Source of the DNA: Hybos culiciformis
Taxonomy: Eukaryota > Arthropoda > Insecta > Diptera > Hybotidae
DNA length: 64,000 bases
Direction of reading: 5' to 3'
Assembly: GCA_964007475.1 (NCBI GenBank)
Contig: OZ023275.1
Span: forward strand, 12,689,829-12,753,828
The notes beneath the pieces are model-generated. The model saw only the letters and a program-made list of their open reading frames with translations. It was not told the origin of the DNA and did not search any database. Each line of letters begins with the position of its first letter. The first letter of the stretch is position 1. Shown here piece after piece: positions 13,405-25,612 of this stretch. The position numbers and the translations under genes were made by a program.

Positions 13405-16400
13405 TAAATTCCTAGAAATTATAAATTAGCCCTAGAAATTAGATCAAATGTTTTTGTTGGCCATTTGGTCAATCATTTTGTAAAATTATTAAAAAAAACT
13501 ATCTAAAAGAATATTAAAAAAAAGCTCAAAATAATAGAGAAATTAAAATTACAACTCAAGTCACTAGCCACTAAGTTCTTTAAAATTCATCTTTTCTTTG
13601 CAAATAAACTATATTGATAAAAAAAATGTTATATGTACTTATATGTTCTGTTTTTTTTTTTAACTTTAAATTATGTATATAGGTAATTTATACAATTTCA
13701 ACATTTGAACTTGCTCCCAAAGTTTTATAAACTTCAGTCTAAAGTTTCGTTCATCAAAAATAAAAACTATAATAAATTTCATGTTACCTAAAAATTATAA
13801 AATATTACTGTGTTCGTGACCAAAATTTCATGTAAATGAGATAACACCACAATTTTTAGAAACAAATATTTGAAATTTTTAGAAATAACTTTTTTTAGCT
13901 AAATTTTTCAATCTTTAAAATCATTATTTAAAAATAAAATTTAATTATTTATTTTTTTTTTAAATATCACAAATCATATTGTCACTGTTAAATTAGTTCT
14001 TCTTACATAATATTATTTTTAAAGTTTACCTAGAGTTCTATTCATTTTTTTTTTTTCTAGTTAAATTTAAGCATTAATTTAGAAATTTTTACATGGATTA
14101 TTAATATTTCTTAAAATTCATAAAAAAAATATTTTATATTTATTTGTAAAAAATTGTCTTATAAAAAAAAGAATTGTATAATAACCATCGAATAAATATT
14201 GTTAATATTTTATGTATTTTAGAAAATAAAAATTTTTGTAGATTTTTATAAATAACAAAATAAACCTAGATAAATATAATAACAAATCATTTTTTCATCA
14301 TTTCTTCGAATATACTTTTATTTATATTTTCAAAAGAGACAAAAACATGATAACTTTAATTTTTCTTTCCTTGATCAATTTTTTGACTATTCGCAATCTA
14401 TCTACAAAAAAAGTTATAAAGTAAATGATCATAGGCTTAGGAATTTGAAAATGTGATTCGAGAAAATTTAATTGCCACCGAATATTTAAAATATTGAATT
14501 TTCATTTGTTTCAAAAAAAAAGATTATTCATATCATTTAAAAATGTACACACTTAAATAAAATCAAAATTTTACCGAAAATTTATTTAACGTAATTTTCA
14601 AAAAAAGGTGTGTTTTAAGATTTATATGTAAAACAAGAAAAAACAAACATAATTCTATTGATTCGATTAATGTTTGGAAATTTTAATAAATACAACTATA
14701 AAATACTATAAAAAGATGACAACCTTTCAAATAAATAAAACTAATTTGAATATCTAATTTGGAATTCATCGCATTAATGCAGACAAAATGTCTGTTGCAC
14801 ATTTATTTTTAAATTTATCAAATCAATATTTTGTAAAACATTTGTTATTATAATTAAGCGTTTAATCTAACACGTAGGCTTCGGATTAAATCATTTGTTT
14901 TCAAAACATAAAAATAAAATAAATATAAAGATAATTATCACAATAAAAAAAAAAAATAATATTTGCAAAAGTTTTAAGTAAAAGGAATCTGCAAATCTAA
15001 CCTCGACTAATTTTTAATTATATATTTCCCGAATAAAGATACCTATATTTTTTTTTTATTCATCTTATCTGTGGCATTAATCAGTTTTAAATTAATTAAT
15101 TCTTCATTTTTGTTTTAATTTAGATATAATTATAGGCCCATTTCAACACTTTGGTTGTGTAAAATAAAGTTTGATTATATTATTTCATACAAAAAAAAAA
15201 ACTTGAACAATATATTAAAAAATGGATAAATCTGTACGTTCACGTTATGTAAATATTAAGGTAAGTAGATTCAAATTTAAAGCAAACAAAATAGATAATA
15301 CATATACGAAAAAAATTATATTAAGATTGATTGGATAATGGTTTGGATTCAAACTGAAAATCTTCATCTTTTGAAAATTTCCAAATACTTATTTTTTTTT
15401 TCAATGCAATTCATAATTTTCTCCATTTTTGTATAATGACAAGGCGTTCTTGTTTTCATTTCAAACTTGCATATAACGTGCAAAATTTCAATGCGTTTTG
15501 TTAGATTTCACATAAATTAATAATCAATGCTAAAGTTAAATGTACATCATCTTTGCTATATAGATATTATATAAGGATTAAAATAATAAAATACAATGTA
15601 ATTAAAATGAAGCTTAATAAAATTTTTCTTTTAATTCCCAACTTAATTTAACAATGTTCTTGGCTTGTAAATTAATATAACTAGAAAAAAAATACTACAA
15701 GAATTAATTAAGTATTTATTAACAGAACAACAAAAAATCAGTAAAATAATATCTGCAATAAGTTGAAGTTGTATACTATATTGAGCTTTATTTATTTAAA
15801 ATAGCCTATACAGAAAGTGACCGACTTGATTTCGTAAAAAAAAAAAAAGAATTTGTAACGAATTAAATTTCAATTCCTTTATAATTCTAAAAGTATTAAA
15901 TTTCATATAATTATTACAATTTTAAACACAATAAATTTCTACTAAATCTCAAACATGAAACAGTTTGCATTTTTATTTTAATGAAATGGAAATTATAACA
16001 TTTGAAATAGTTTTAATTAAGCAATGTCGTTTTCAAACTAATTTTAATTCAAAGCTAGCACCAATTTCGTAAGAAGTTTTACAAAATTCAGTTTTATTAA
16101 AATTTTTAAACTTTATTTGACAAATTATAGGGTGACAAACTTGTTCTAACACATACACAAAAATTATCTATTTTATCAAGGTAAAAATATGTATATTTAT
16201 TTAATTACGCTTCAACCGCGAGCTTAATTTAATTGCAAACCAAAGTCAGTGAACTTTTGAAAAACATAAAAATGAAAGTATGTGTATATTTTCGTAAAAT
16301 TAAATTTATGTAGTTAAGTATAATTTTTAATATACGAAATAAGAAAAGATGAATATATCGAATTGAATAAAATTCAATAAAAATTTATTAAAGAATATAC

Positions 16401-19400
16401 GTGTGACTGAAAATACCCATAAGAATATTTTTATAAAAGCTTTTTCCTTGGCCCACTAACTTTTATTTTTCAAGAGTCTTACATAAATAAAGCTAAGAAT
16501 AAGATGTTTTTTTTTGTTTGTAATGAAGCTCAATAACACACATGAGTAGTATAGTTGAGAAAATCAAAAAATATAATTTTTATCTTATAAAAAAAAATTA
16601 AGTTTACATGTATTTTTATTTGTGTAACAGTTACCTTCGTTTTTATATATATAAAATAATTCAAAGCATAATTTTCTATATAAGTAGGTATATTTGAATT
16701 TAAATCTTAGATTTTCTTAAATTTCTGTCAATATTTAAGAATTATGGTTTTCTGATATAGTTTGTTGACAAATTGATATTTTAGTGTGATGAAAATTGTC
16801 TTTAAACCATTACACAAATACTATATTTTGTATGTTTATAGATACATGATTAAAGTGAAATTTAAATCCTCTTTAAAAGTTTAGTACAGTAACAATATTT
16901 TAAATAACTGCAAGAATTTTATCTCATTTAAAATATTCAGATAAATATTTTTCGAAAAAATCTAATAATCTTATAACTATTCACAAATTCAGAAATTTTA
17001 ACTTAAAATAAAAGTAAAGAAATTGATTCGTATGATGCTAAAATATTACGGAAGTATTATATAGAAAACCTATATGAAAACTATAGTTAACTTACAATGT
17101 ATTAAGGTGGGGTAGAAATAAAATTAATAATAGGATACTAATATTCAATTATTTAGTAGTCATGATTTTTAATTAAAAATAAATAAGTAAGATTTTTACA
17201 TAACACTATTCGTTGTATAAAATCTTTCTAACCTTCATTCAAGAAGTGATGATAACTGCTTTCTTCAATTCTTATTCTTATTATTACGAATGTTATATTA
17301 TATTCCAAGTTAGTAACTACGAAAAATTAACATAATACATACCTAAATAGAATAAAGCAAAGCTTTTTAAGTACTTTTTCATATCTTTTACAAAGTACAT
17401 GTAGAAAATTTTTACATCCCTTGTGAAATACATGCAGAAGTATTACATTATTTTCATTTTGGAATTTAAAGGTTTAAAGAAGTAAAAAACACAGTTAATG
17501 TAAAAGAAAATTGAAATAACTTTTCATCTAAAAAAAAACTATAAGTTAATCATGCAATACAGACAATCACGACTATAATTAGTCAATTCAAACTACAATC
17601 AATAGTAGTTGATTGTATTTTATTGAACGTCAATAGTTTTAATTGAATAATAATAATTTAATTTGCATTGAAATTAAATAAAATTGAATTCATGGAATTT
17701 CATGTTTTATATTAAGATAAAAAATTCTTTAACTATACTTAGTAATTCTAAAACTTAACAAGTACCTATTAAACTTAAAAAAGACGTCCCGAGATTCTAC
17801 AGTTTTGTACTTTTCTCAATTCCTCGTTTAAGATTTCTTTATATTTTCAATAAATACATATATTATTAAAAAATTAAGAACATGTGCAATAAATTCATAA
17901 AAATTAAATATCAAATTACCTGCATTTTAAAAAAAATTATAATTTCTATACATAAAGGAGCAAAATTTATTAAGTCGTTGTTAAAAAAAAAAGTTCTTTG
18001 AACCAATGTTTAAATTGTCTTGTTCTCCTTGACTTAAAAAAAAAAATTAAATCGATTAAAAAGTTAGAAATAATTTAATATTTTTACTACCTAATAAAAT
18101 TTTAAATTATTGTGTGACAAAATTCAGATTGTTCAATCAATAAAACGCTTTAAATCCTAAAAGTTTAACCAGAAAATAAACAAAAATAAAATCTAGAAGA
18201 TTCAGATGCAAACAAGTTTATGGTTTTTTGCGAACACATATATTAATGTTGTTTTTAAATAAAATAATCTTAATTTATAGCCATGGCGAAAAATATTTAT
18301 CATTCATTTGTTATGCGATTAAGAACTAAAAGTAGCTGAGTTCTCACTTTTTCTTCAGTTGTCAATTCGAAAGTCAACTGCAATACCTAATTCTCGCTTT
18401 TGACCCAAAGTCAAGTATTTACAACAAAAATTTAGAACCTACTATCTGATTCTAAAATTGTTTTTTTAAACACTGATTTTTTTTTGTTAGATTCGAGCCT
18501 TTTGTTAGATTCGACCCTAGAGATAAATCATGGAATTTAAAAAAATGGTTTAAAAAAAAATTGGGTGGTTTCAATTGTTAATAATCCGTTTTGAATTGAT
18601 TTCTATGTATATAATGATGAGGAGAATTATAATTTATTTCTTATTTTCAAAAAAAAACCCCATTCGTAAACAGACAAATGCAGAAAATTGATAAAAGTAG
18701 ACAATAATCATCTGCTAAAAATAACTAACTTGTTCTTGAAATTGGTATTTTTATTATTTAAAAGAATGTTAATAGTTAGTCTCTCACAATAAACTATAAA
18801 CAATTTTCTTATTGCCTGAAGATCAGTAAATTTAGTTATGTCCTTGAAGATTCAACAAAAAGTTTATAATTCAAAAAAAGTAAGTATGTATAAGAATTAT
18901 AATAAGTTAATAAGTATATCGAGTATACGGAGACAAAAAAACAAAGAAAGAATAACTAAATTAAAAACGAAATTTAATAACAAGATTTTATTTTTATAAG
19001 TACAACATGTACGTACAAAGAAAGCTTCAAAATGCACAAAGCATATGTTTTAAAATAAAAATAGATAGGTTCGAGTATGAATATCAGAAAATTGAAGAAT
19101 TTCATTACGAACAATGACATCTTTTTTAAAAATAAATTATCGAAAATTCAAGTTAGTGATTTATTTTTTTGGCTATAATGACGTAAAATTTAAGTTCGTA
19201 ATTCGAAATATAAAATCGGCACTTTGTACAAGTGGGCACTTAAAATATTACATATAAATTGATGGACCAAAGTGAATATAAGAATTTAATGCAATTTAAC
19301 ACTGAACTTGTTCTTATTGTATGCGATAATTACTTATCCGAAATCAATTCATTCGTTAAAACAATATTCTCTTCAATTACTAATGACTTAAATCTGATAT

Positions 19401-20463
19401 AATGACTTAAATCTAAATCAACTAAGTATATCTATAATAAAGCTTAAGCAATCATGCATTAGAAAACATAATACAAAACATACTAGTTTTTAAAACTAAC
19501 GTTTTTAAAATAAAAATTAAAAAACATTAATTTGCTTTTACACTAATGTATTCATTCATTCATTAAAAATTTTATGATCAATGCGAATAATGTGTAATCT
19601 GCTATTTCACATCTAAAATAAAATTTGAAAAAAAAAACATAATAAACACATTTGACCTATTACGTAATACACGATAAACAAACTTTTAAACAAAGAGGTC
19701 AACCCATTAGTTCTTTTACCGAAAAAAAAAAATAAATAAACAAGTTTTATCTCTAAAAAAGATAACATTATCACTTCCGGTTCAACGCGGATATGATATT
19801 TTACAATTAGAAATATTTTCTTCCGTTTAAAATCAATTTAATTAACTGATGATTCTTTAAAATGAATCTTGTTATGTTTCCGATTTTTTTTTTTTAAATA
19901 TTTCATCAAATAAAATCATATAAAATAAAACAATGAATATTAGAAGTAAATTCTTGTTGCCAAATTGTTAAATTAAAAATAAATCTATAATAACAATATA
20001 AAACAAACAAATAATAAAAAATATCAAAAACAAAAAAATTATGCATAAATGTTCAATAATAATAGTTCAAGTAATCATTAAAAGATGCCCACTACATTAA
20101 ATAAAGAGCATAATATTTTAACTACAAAAAAATATTGAAACAATGTTGACATTGACATTGAAAAACACTATGTAACTACAAAAAAAGCTAAAAATAAAAT
20201 AAAAACGAATTTTCAACACAAATACATGTATATATACTGAAATAAATAACATAATATTTATGCTGCTTTATCTGCATCCACCTGTAGAATAGTAGTTATA
20301 ATAATAACATTACACAACACTCAAGAAAAATAAAAATAAACATGTTTAGGTTGTGTTTATGGGAAAATATATAAAAAACTATTATTTTGTAAAATAATCG
20401 AAAAAATTTCACTGTATACAAAATTTCTAACTCAAATCTAGTTCATAAATTTTTTCATTATAT

Positions 20464-20780
20464 TCTGCGGGCCGTTTGTGATGTCCGATCTGCAAGACTG
20501 TGGTTAATAGAGATAAACTAAACCTTTTTCAAACTAACAAATCAAGGCTATGTATTTTAGCTCTAACTGAAGCCAACGAAGCTGAAAAACTACATTTTGT
20601 GCTCCATTTAGACAGCGGTACGCCACCTGCTGCAATGCTTCATGACTTCATCTGACATATTTATTTTCATTAGTAAACACATAAGATATGAAACGAAAAT
20701 GAAATTAAGATAATAATGGTAGTCGTTAGACGTGTGAATCGCTCTATACGAATTTTGGACTACTGTACTATTTAACTTTG
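20464..20780. other. Unexplained G+C-richer patch upstream of gene 2
   Basis: This stretch contains segments such as TGCGGGCCGTTTGTGATG near 20465 and CAGCGGTACGCCACCTGC near 20614, far richer in G+C than the surrounding DNA. No frame stays open on either strand. It ends about 470 bases before the gene 2 ATG. It could be a decayed transposable element, a conserved regulatory element or an unannotated non-coding exon. Nothing in it decides between these. Confidence 0.35.
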
Positions 20781-21247
20781 TACATTGTCTTTTTAAATGA
20801 TTTTTTTGTGATTATACCCAATATTTTGTATAGCGATGAATTAGCTTGATGTTGAATGAAATTACTCTTAAAAATACAATTGCATGGTAAAATATATCAG
20901 AATTAAATTATAAACACCGGTATATCGTACAAGTAAAAACAGTCAATTTAATTTTTATTTCATAAAGCTTTTTTCTTTTTTAAACTTGATTTTGCAAAAA
21001 ATATTTATAAAAATCAAAACCTCTAGAAAAATTTAGTTCATTTATAAAGAATAGTTGGTTACGTGCGCGACACAAGATTCTTTATTCCGATACAAATATA
21101 AAATAAAATAAAGCAAAAGTTTTGGATAGAATTTAAGGAAAAAAAAAAATTATTCAAAAAAAAAAACTGAAAATTAAAAAACGAAAAAAAAAAAATTATG
21201 AATTTTTTGTTACAAAAAAAAAAAAAAGATTAAAGATTAAAAAAAAC

Positions 21248-23101
21248 ATGATAAATTTAGTGAAATATTCTGCTACAATATTTTTGTTGGCAAATTTATT
21301 AAAATTAATAAGAACCCAGAATGTATTCATGGATGCCATTGATTTTTTAAGACGAGGTGATGCAGATCTCCGACTTGAACAAATGGATAATCGGCCAATG
21401 AAAAACGAATACGATTTCATTGTTGTTGGTGCCGGAACAGCTGGTTGTACAATAGCAGCTAGGCTATCAGAAAACCCAAATTGGAAAGTTCTATTACTCG
21501 AAGCCGGAGAAGCTGAATCGCTAGTTATGGATATTCCCATTGTTGCACATTTTCTACAACTTGGTTCAATGAATTGGAAATATAGAACACAACCCAGCAA
21601 CACATCTTGTCTGGCAATGAATAATAATCGTTGCAATTGGCCACGAGGAAAAGTGATGGGTGGTTCTAGTGTTCTAAATTATATGATGTATACAAGAGGT
21701 AATAGACGCGATTATGATCGTTGGGAAGCACTTGGTAATCCAGGCTGGGCTTATAAAGATGTACTAAAATATTTTAAAAAATATGAAGGAAGTAGCGTTC
21801 CGGATGCAGATCCAGATTATGTTGGTCGCGATGGTCCAGTCAAAGTATCATATGTCAATTGGAAATCGAAAATTGCCGATGCTTTCATCGAAGCATCAAA
21901 AGAAGATGGATTACCCTATCGTGATTACAATGGTCGAATTCAGGTTGGTGTGTCTTATTTGCAAACCACTACAAGAAACTCAACACGTTGGAGTTCAAAT
22001 CGAGCATATTTATATCCAATTAAAGCATCACGGCCAAACCTGACAGTTAAAAAAAGGGCGCATGTAACGCAAATTTTAATTGATCCAAATACAAAAACAG
22101 CATACGGGGTTGTAGTGAGTATAGAAAATCAAAATTATAAAATTTTAGCACGACGTGAGGTTATAGTTTCAGCCGGAGCTATTAACAGCCCACAGTTATT
22201 AATGTTATCAGGTATTGGACCAGCAAATCACCTCGCAGAAGTAGGTATTAAACCTATAATAGCTGATTTGGCCGTAGGTTTTAATCTCCAGGATCATACA
22301 GCTCCAGGTGTTACTTTTGAAACGAATGAAACATCCTTAAAATTTGATGATTTTGCTAATCCATTACTTTTGTCAGACTTTATCCAACATCAAGGACCTT
22401 ATGGATCTCCGGGTGGCTGCGAAGCTATTTCATTTTATTCTTTAGATGATCCAACAAATCCTGATGGTTGGCCTGATATTGAATTGTTTCTGGTAGGAGG
22501 GTCCATGTCAGCCAATCCAGCTATCAGCCGAGCTTTCGGGTTAAAACCTAAAATTTACGATACTATCTTTAAAGAAATTGAAGTTAAAAGCTTGAATGCA
22601 TTCATGATTTTCCCAATGATACTACGCCCAAAATCTCGTGGTCGAATTCTGCTAAAAAATAATGATCCTTTCAAATATCCTTTAATATATTCTAATTATA
22701 TGGATCATCCATATGATGTTGATATTTCAGTTAGGGGATTGTTGAAGGCAATAAGTTTAATGGATCAACCTGGTTTTAAATCAATTAATGCTAAACTTTG
22801 GAAACGACCAATCAAGGGATGCCTTAAATTTGGTATGTTTACGAGAAAATATTGGGAATGTTATGTGCGACATTTCACATTCACAATTTATCATTATTCC
22901 GGTACGTGTAAGATGGGTCCGGCATCAGATCAAGCTGCAGTTGTCGATGCTAGGTTAAGAGTACATGGTGTAAGAAACTTAAGAGTTATTGATGCTAGTA
23001 TAATGCCAGAAATTATTGCTGGTCACCCGAATGGTCCTGTTTTTATGATAGCAGAACACGGTGCCGATATGGTTAAACAAGATCATGGTTTTTTCAATTA
23101 A
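21248..23101 (+). CDS. GMC oxidoreductase 2 (617 aa, His-His type)
   Basis: Intronless GMC-family flavoprotein. A hydrophobic N-terminal leader (about residues 1-22) ends before TQNVF, consistent with secretion. A conserved pre-domain segment FLRRGDADLRLEQMD follows, then the ADP-binding motif YDFIVVGAGTAG (55-66), the first signature [20 protein letters not shown] and the second signature GAINSPQLLMLSGIG. The catalytic candidates are His549 (YHYSGTCKMG) and His593 (AGHPNGP), aligned with the two active-site His of glucose oxidase. Possible N-glycosylation sequons (NTS, NST, NLT, NET) fit an extracytosolic protein. The length is normal. It is a tandem paralog of the next gene, 2.5 kb downstream, and shares with it a nearly identical tract (finding below). 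The first ATG was chosen because the leader matches that of gene 3. The substrate cannot be inferred. Confidence 0.95.
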   Translation: MINLVKYSATIFLLANLLKLIRTQNVFMDAIDFLRRGDADLRLEQMDNRPMKNEYDFIVVGAGTAGCTIAARLSENPNWKVLLLEAGEAESLVMDIPIVAHFLQLGSMNWKYRTQPSNTSCLAMNNNRCNWPRGKVMGGSSVLNYMMYTRGNRRDYDRWEALGNPGWAYKDVLKYFKKYEGSSVPDADPDYVGRDGPVKVSYVNWKSKIADAFIEASKEDGLPYRDYNGRIQVGVSYLQTTTRNSTRWSSNRAYLYPIKASRPNLTVKKRAHVTQILIDPNTKTAYGVVVSIENQNYKILARREVIVSAGAINSPQLLMLSGIGPANHLAEVGIKPIIADLAVGFNLQDHTAPGVTFETNETSLKFDDFANPLLLSDFIQHQGPYGSPGGCEAISFYSLDDPTNPDGWPDIELFLVGGSMSANPAISRAFGLKPKIYDTIFKEIEVKSLNAFMIFPMILRPKSRGRILLKNNDPFKYPLIYSNYMDHPYDVDISVRGLLKAISLMDQPGFKSINAKLWKRPIKGCLKFGMFTRKYWECYVRHFTFTIYHYSGTCKMGPASDQAAVVDARLRVHGVRNLRVIDASIMPEIIAGHPNGPVFMIAEHGADMVKQDHGFFN

Positions 23102-25612
23102 TTCAATAATTACTTTACCATTTTATTATTAAATTCATATGAGCTTGTCTAAAATCTAGAATTTCACAACCTAACTAACATCATTACCATTAACCCAAGT
23201 AACTAAATTTTCAATGAAATTAAAAACTATACAATGTCAAAAACAAAATATAACACAAACTTTTTCAAACTTATAAATTTCTCGGCATTCTATTTAATCT
23301 ACTATATTTAACCCAAAAACTAATTTCAATATTTAAACCAGTCTATTCTTCTTAAATTCTTAAATTAATTCCAATCAGTGATTGTAATTTATTTTAGGAA
23401 TGAAATTATTTTCATACTTCTGAGTAGATTTTACTTCTCATTAATAACTAAAAATCTAGTTCAACAAAATTTAGATATTTTTAATTTAAGAAAAAATGAA
23501 TGAATGTTCTGTATTTATGAATGATTATTATAAATGTTTTGATTGATTACGCTTTTACCAATATAAATTTTTTTTTAGAAATAAGTTAAAATAATAAGAA
23601 AAATCATTTAAAGACTTTTATTTCAAATAAAAATAAAATTATGTACAAAATATTAAATATAGTGTTTATATTCAAAGGTTCCTGCCAGATTTTTAGTTAA
23701 AGGTGAAAAACGTAAATATTTGCAATGTGCCAATTTATCAGCGATCCTGAAAAATATTGTAATTGTTAAAAATAAAATAACATCCTACAAAATTCTGAAG
23801 AAAGTGAATTTTTAACAAATCTTTTGTAGTTGTATTTTTATTGTTTTGAAATGACTTGGACCTCGTCTTAGCCACAATATTGTGGCTTTCAAAAATAACA
23901 TAGTTTTTATAATTATTTAATTTGGTATAATTATTATAAATATAACAAAAAGATAAAACTGCAATATTTTGTTTAATAAACGTTAGAATAGATGAACATC
24001 ATGAACGTCATATCAAATTAAATGTATCTATTTTTATTTAAAATTTGAAACCATCAATTAATATAATATTATATCGGCTCCTATTACATTCACTCTTGAA
24101 GTTTCAAAAAAGGGTTCACTCACATAGATAAGTATTGGCGTTTAAAAAGTGTTTCAATAGATGAATTCAATAATTAAAAATAATTCAAACTAAGTTGTAA
24201 AATTAAAAACGAGTTAGGTATTTTATTTAAAGGTTGCGAATCAGTTGGTTTGTGTATAAACAACATACAGCATTTTTTATAATGATCTTCCGAAATTTGA
24301 GTAAAATAATAATAAAAGAATACCATGTGGTTTGTTGTTCTTTTAAAACACCTTCAACAAAAATCTATTATGAAAACAAAATTTTTTGTGCATATATTGG
24401 CAGCAATATCTATTTTTAACCTCAAGTTTGAATGAGCACTTTTACTTACGGTTTTATTCAATTAAAACTATTTTATTTCAGTAAATCTATCTGACTGATG
24501 TCAAACATTTTTAAAATTTCTAACCTTCTACTAAGTAGTTGCTTTTTTCAATTCCTGACAACTTTATACGCGTGAAAATGAAATCTTTAATATTATGCAA
24601 TACAATATAATATCAGTAAGATAGTTTTATTTTAGATGATGAGATGTCTTTTTGAAAGGTTACTGTCTGATGGTAGAGCAACAAAAATTGTTGGTTAATG
24701 CAAACATTACATTTTATTAACTTGATAGATTTTATTGTTTGTGGTTCACAGTATAGCAACCTTCTAAGAAGTTCTTATTACTGCTTTATTGCCGCACATA
24801 TTATCATGTGTTGAAAATTGCAAATTAATTTATTTTAGAATTAAGTAATAATAACTCTGAATTATTTGTAATTAAAAACACAGCTGGACGTACATACATA
24901 TCTGAACTGAATGTTAATTTTTGTTTTATGGGAAATACATCAACGAAGTTCATTTTGTTAGCCTGATGTGCATAATATGAATTCTTGAAAAATTTCAACA
25001 ATTTCTTAAAATAAATTATTAATTTCGTTAATTCTCTCTAACCTTCTTTGAGTTTTCTTCAATCACAAAATTCCCCTACCCGTTAAAAATAAAAAATTTT
25101 ATTGAGATATTTTTTTTTTTAATAATAAAATTTGATAATTTATTAAAAATCATATAAATAAAAAAAATACTATAAATACAAAAAAAAAGTGCATTTTGAA
25201 TGAATTTCAAGGTTTTTTTAGTGTTTCTGTCCAAATTACCATTTCAAATGAATTCTCAAGAAAAAAATAAAATAGAAAAATTTGTTAATAAAAACCACTT
25301 CTTTGTGAATACTTATGTCATTAATGTTTATACATTGGAAACGTACGTGTAAAATTTTTTCTTTTTATTAAATAGAAATAAAATAAATTATGTGTTAAAA
25401 AAAAGACTGAAAAAATAAAAATTATAATTTTGAAAGGACATTTAAAAATAAAACAATCTTAAGGATAAGTCTTTGTAATGTTCATCTGACTATAAAGATT
25501 TAAAAACAAAAAAATAATCATTATCAAAATTTTAAAAAAACATTGAATACTTACTTATGTAAAAAATAATAATAAATAAAAAATAAAAAAGTGATTTGTT
25601 AAAACTACCAAA
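23102..25612. other. Non-coding spacer between GMC genes 2 and 3
   Basis: About 2.5 kb of A+T-rich sequence with no supportable gene. It includes an 18-bp perfect palindrome at 23870-23887. Polyadenylation hexamers (AATAAA) occur but are too common at this base composition to assign. Confidence 0.6.
23870..23887. repeat. 18-bp perfect palindrome
   Basis: AGCCACAATATTGTGGCT reads identically on both strands. Its G+C-containing arms stand out in the surrounding A+T-rich DNA. It could be a binding site for a dimeric factor, or chance. No function is known. Confidence 0.5.

Larger units (their letters stand above)
13289..21247. other. Non-coding spacer between GMC genes 1 and 2
   Basis: About 8 kb of A+T-rich DNA without a credible gene. 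It contains the 36-bp tandem duplication just after gene 1, a 19-bp tandem repeat near 19381-19418, and a less A+T-rich patch at about 20464-20780 that is unlike its surroundings (listed separately). A - strand open frame near 21196-21636 overlaps the start of gene 2 in antisense and is a shadow. Confidence 0.6.

Noticed and set aside
17914..17935. - strand GCAG|GTAATT abutting splice motif
   Set aside because: The T-run is separated from the AG by AAAATG and the donor is weak, so it is not distinguishable from chance.
21196..21636. 146-aa - strand open frame overlapping gene 2
   Set aside because: It is an antisense shadow of a strongly supported coding region, with no motif of its own.
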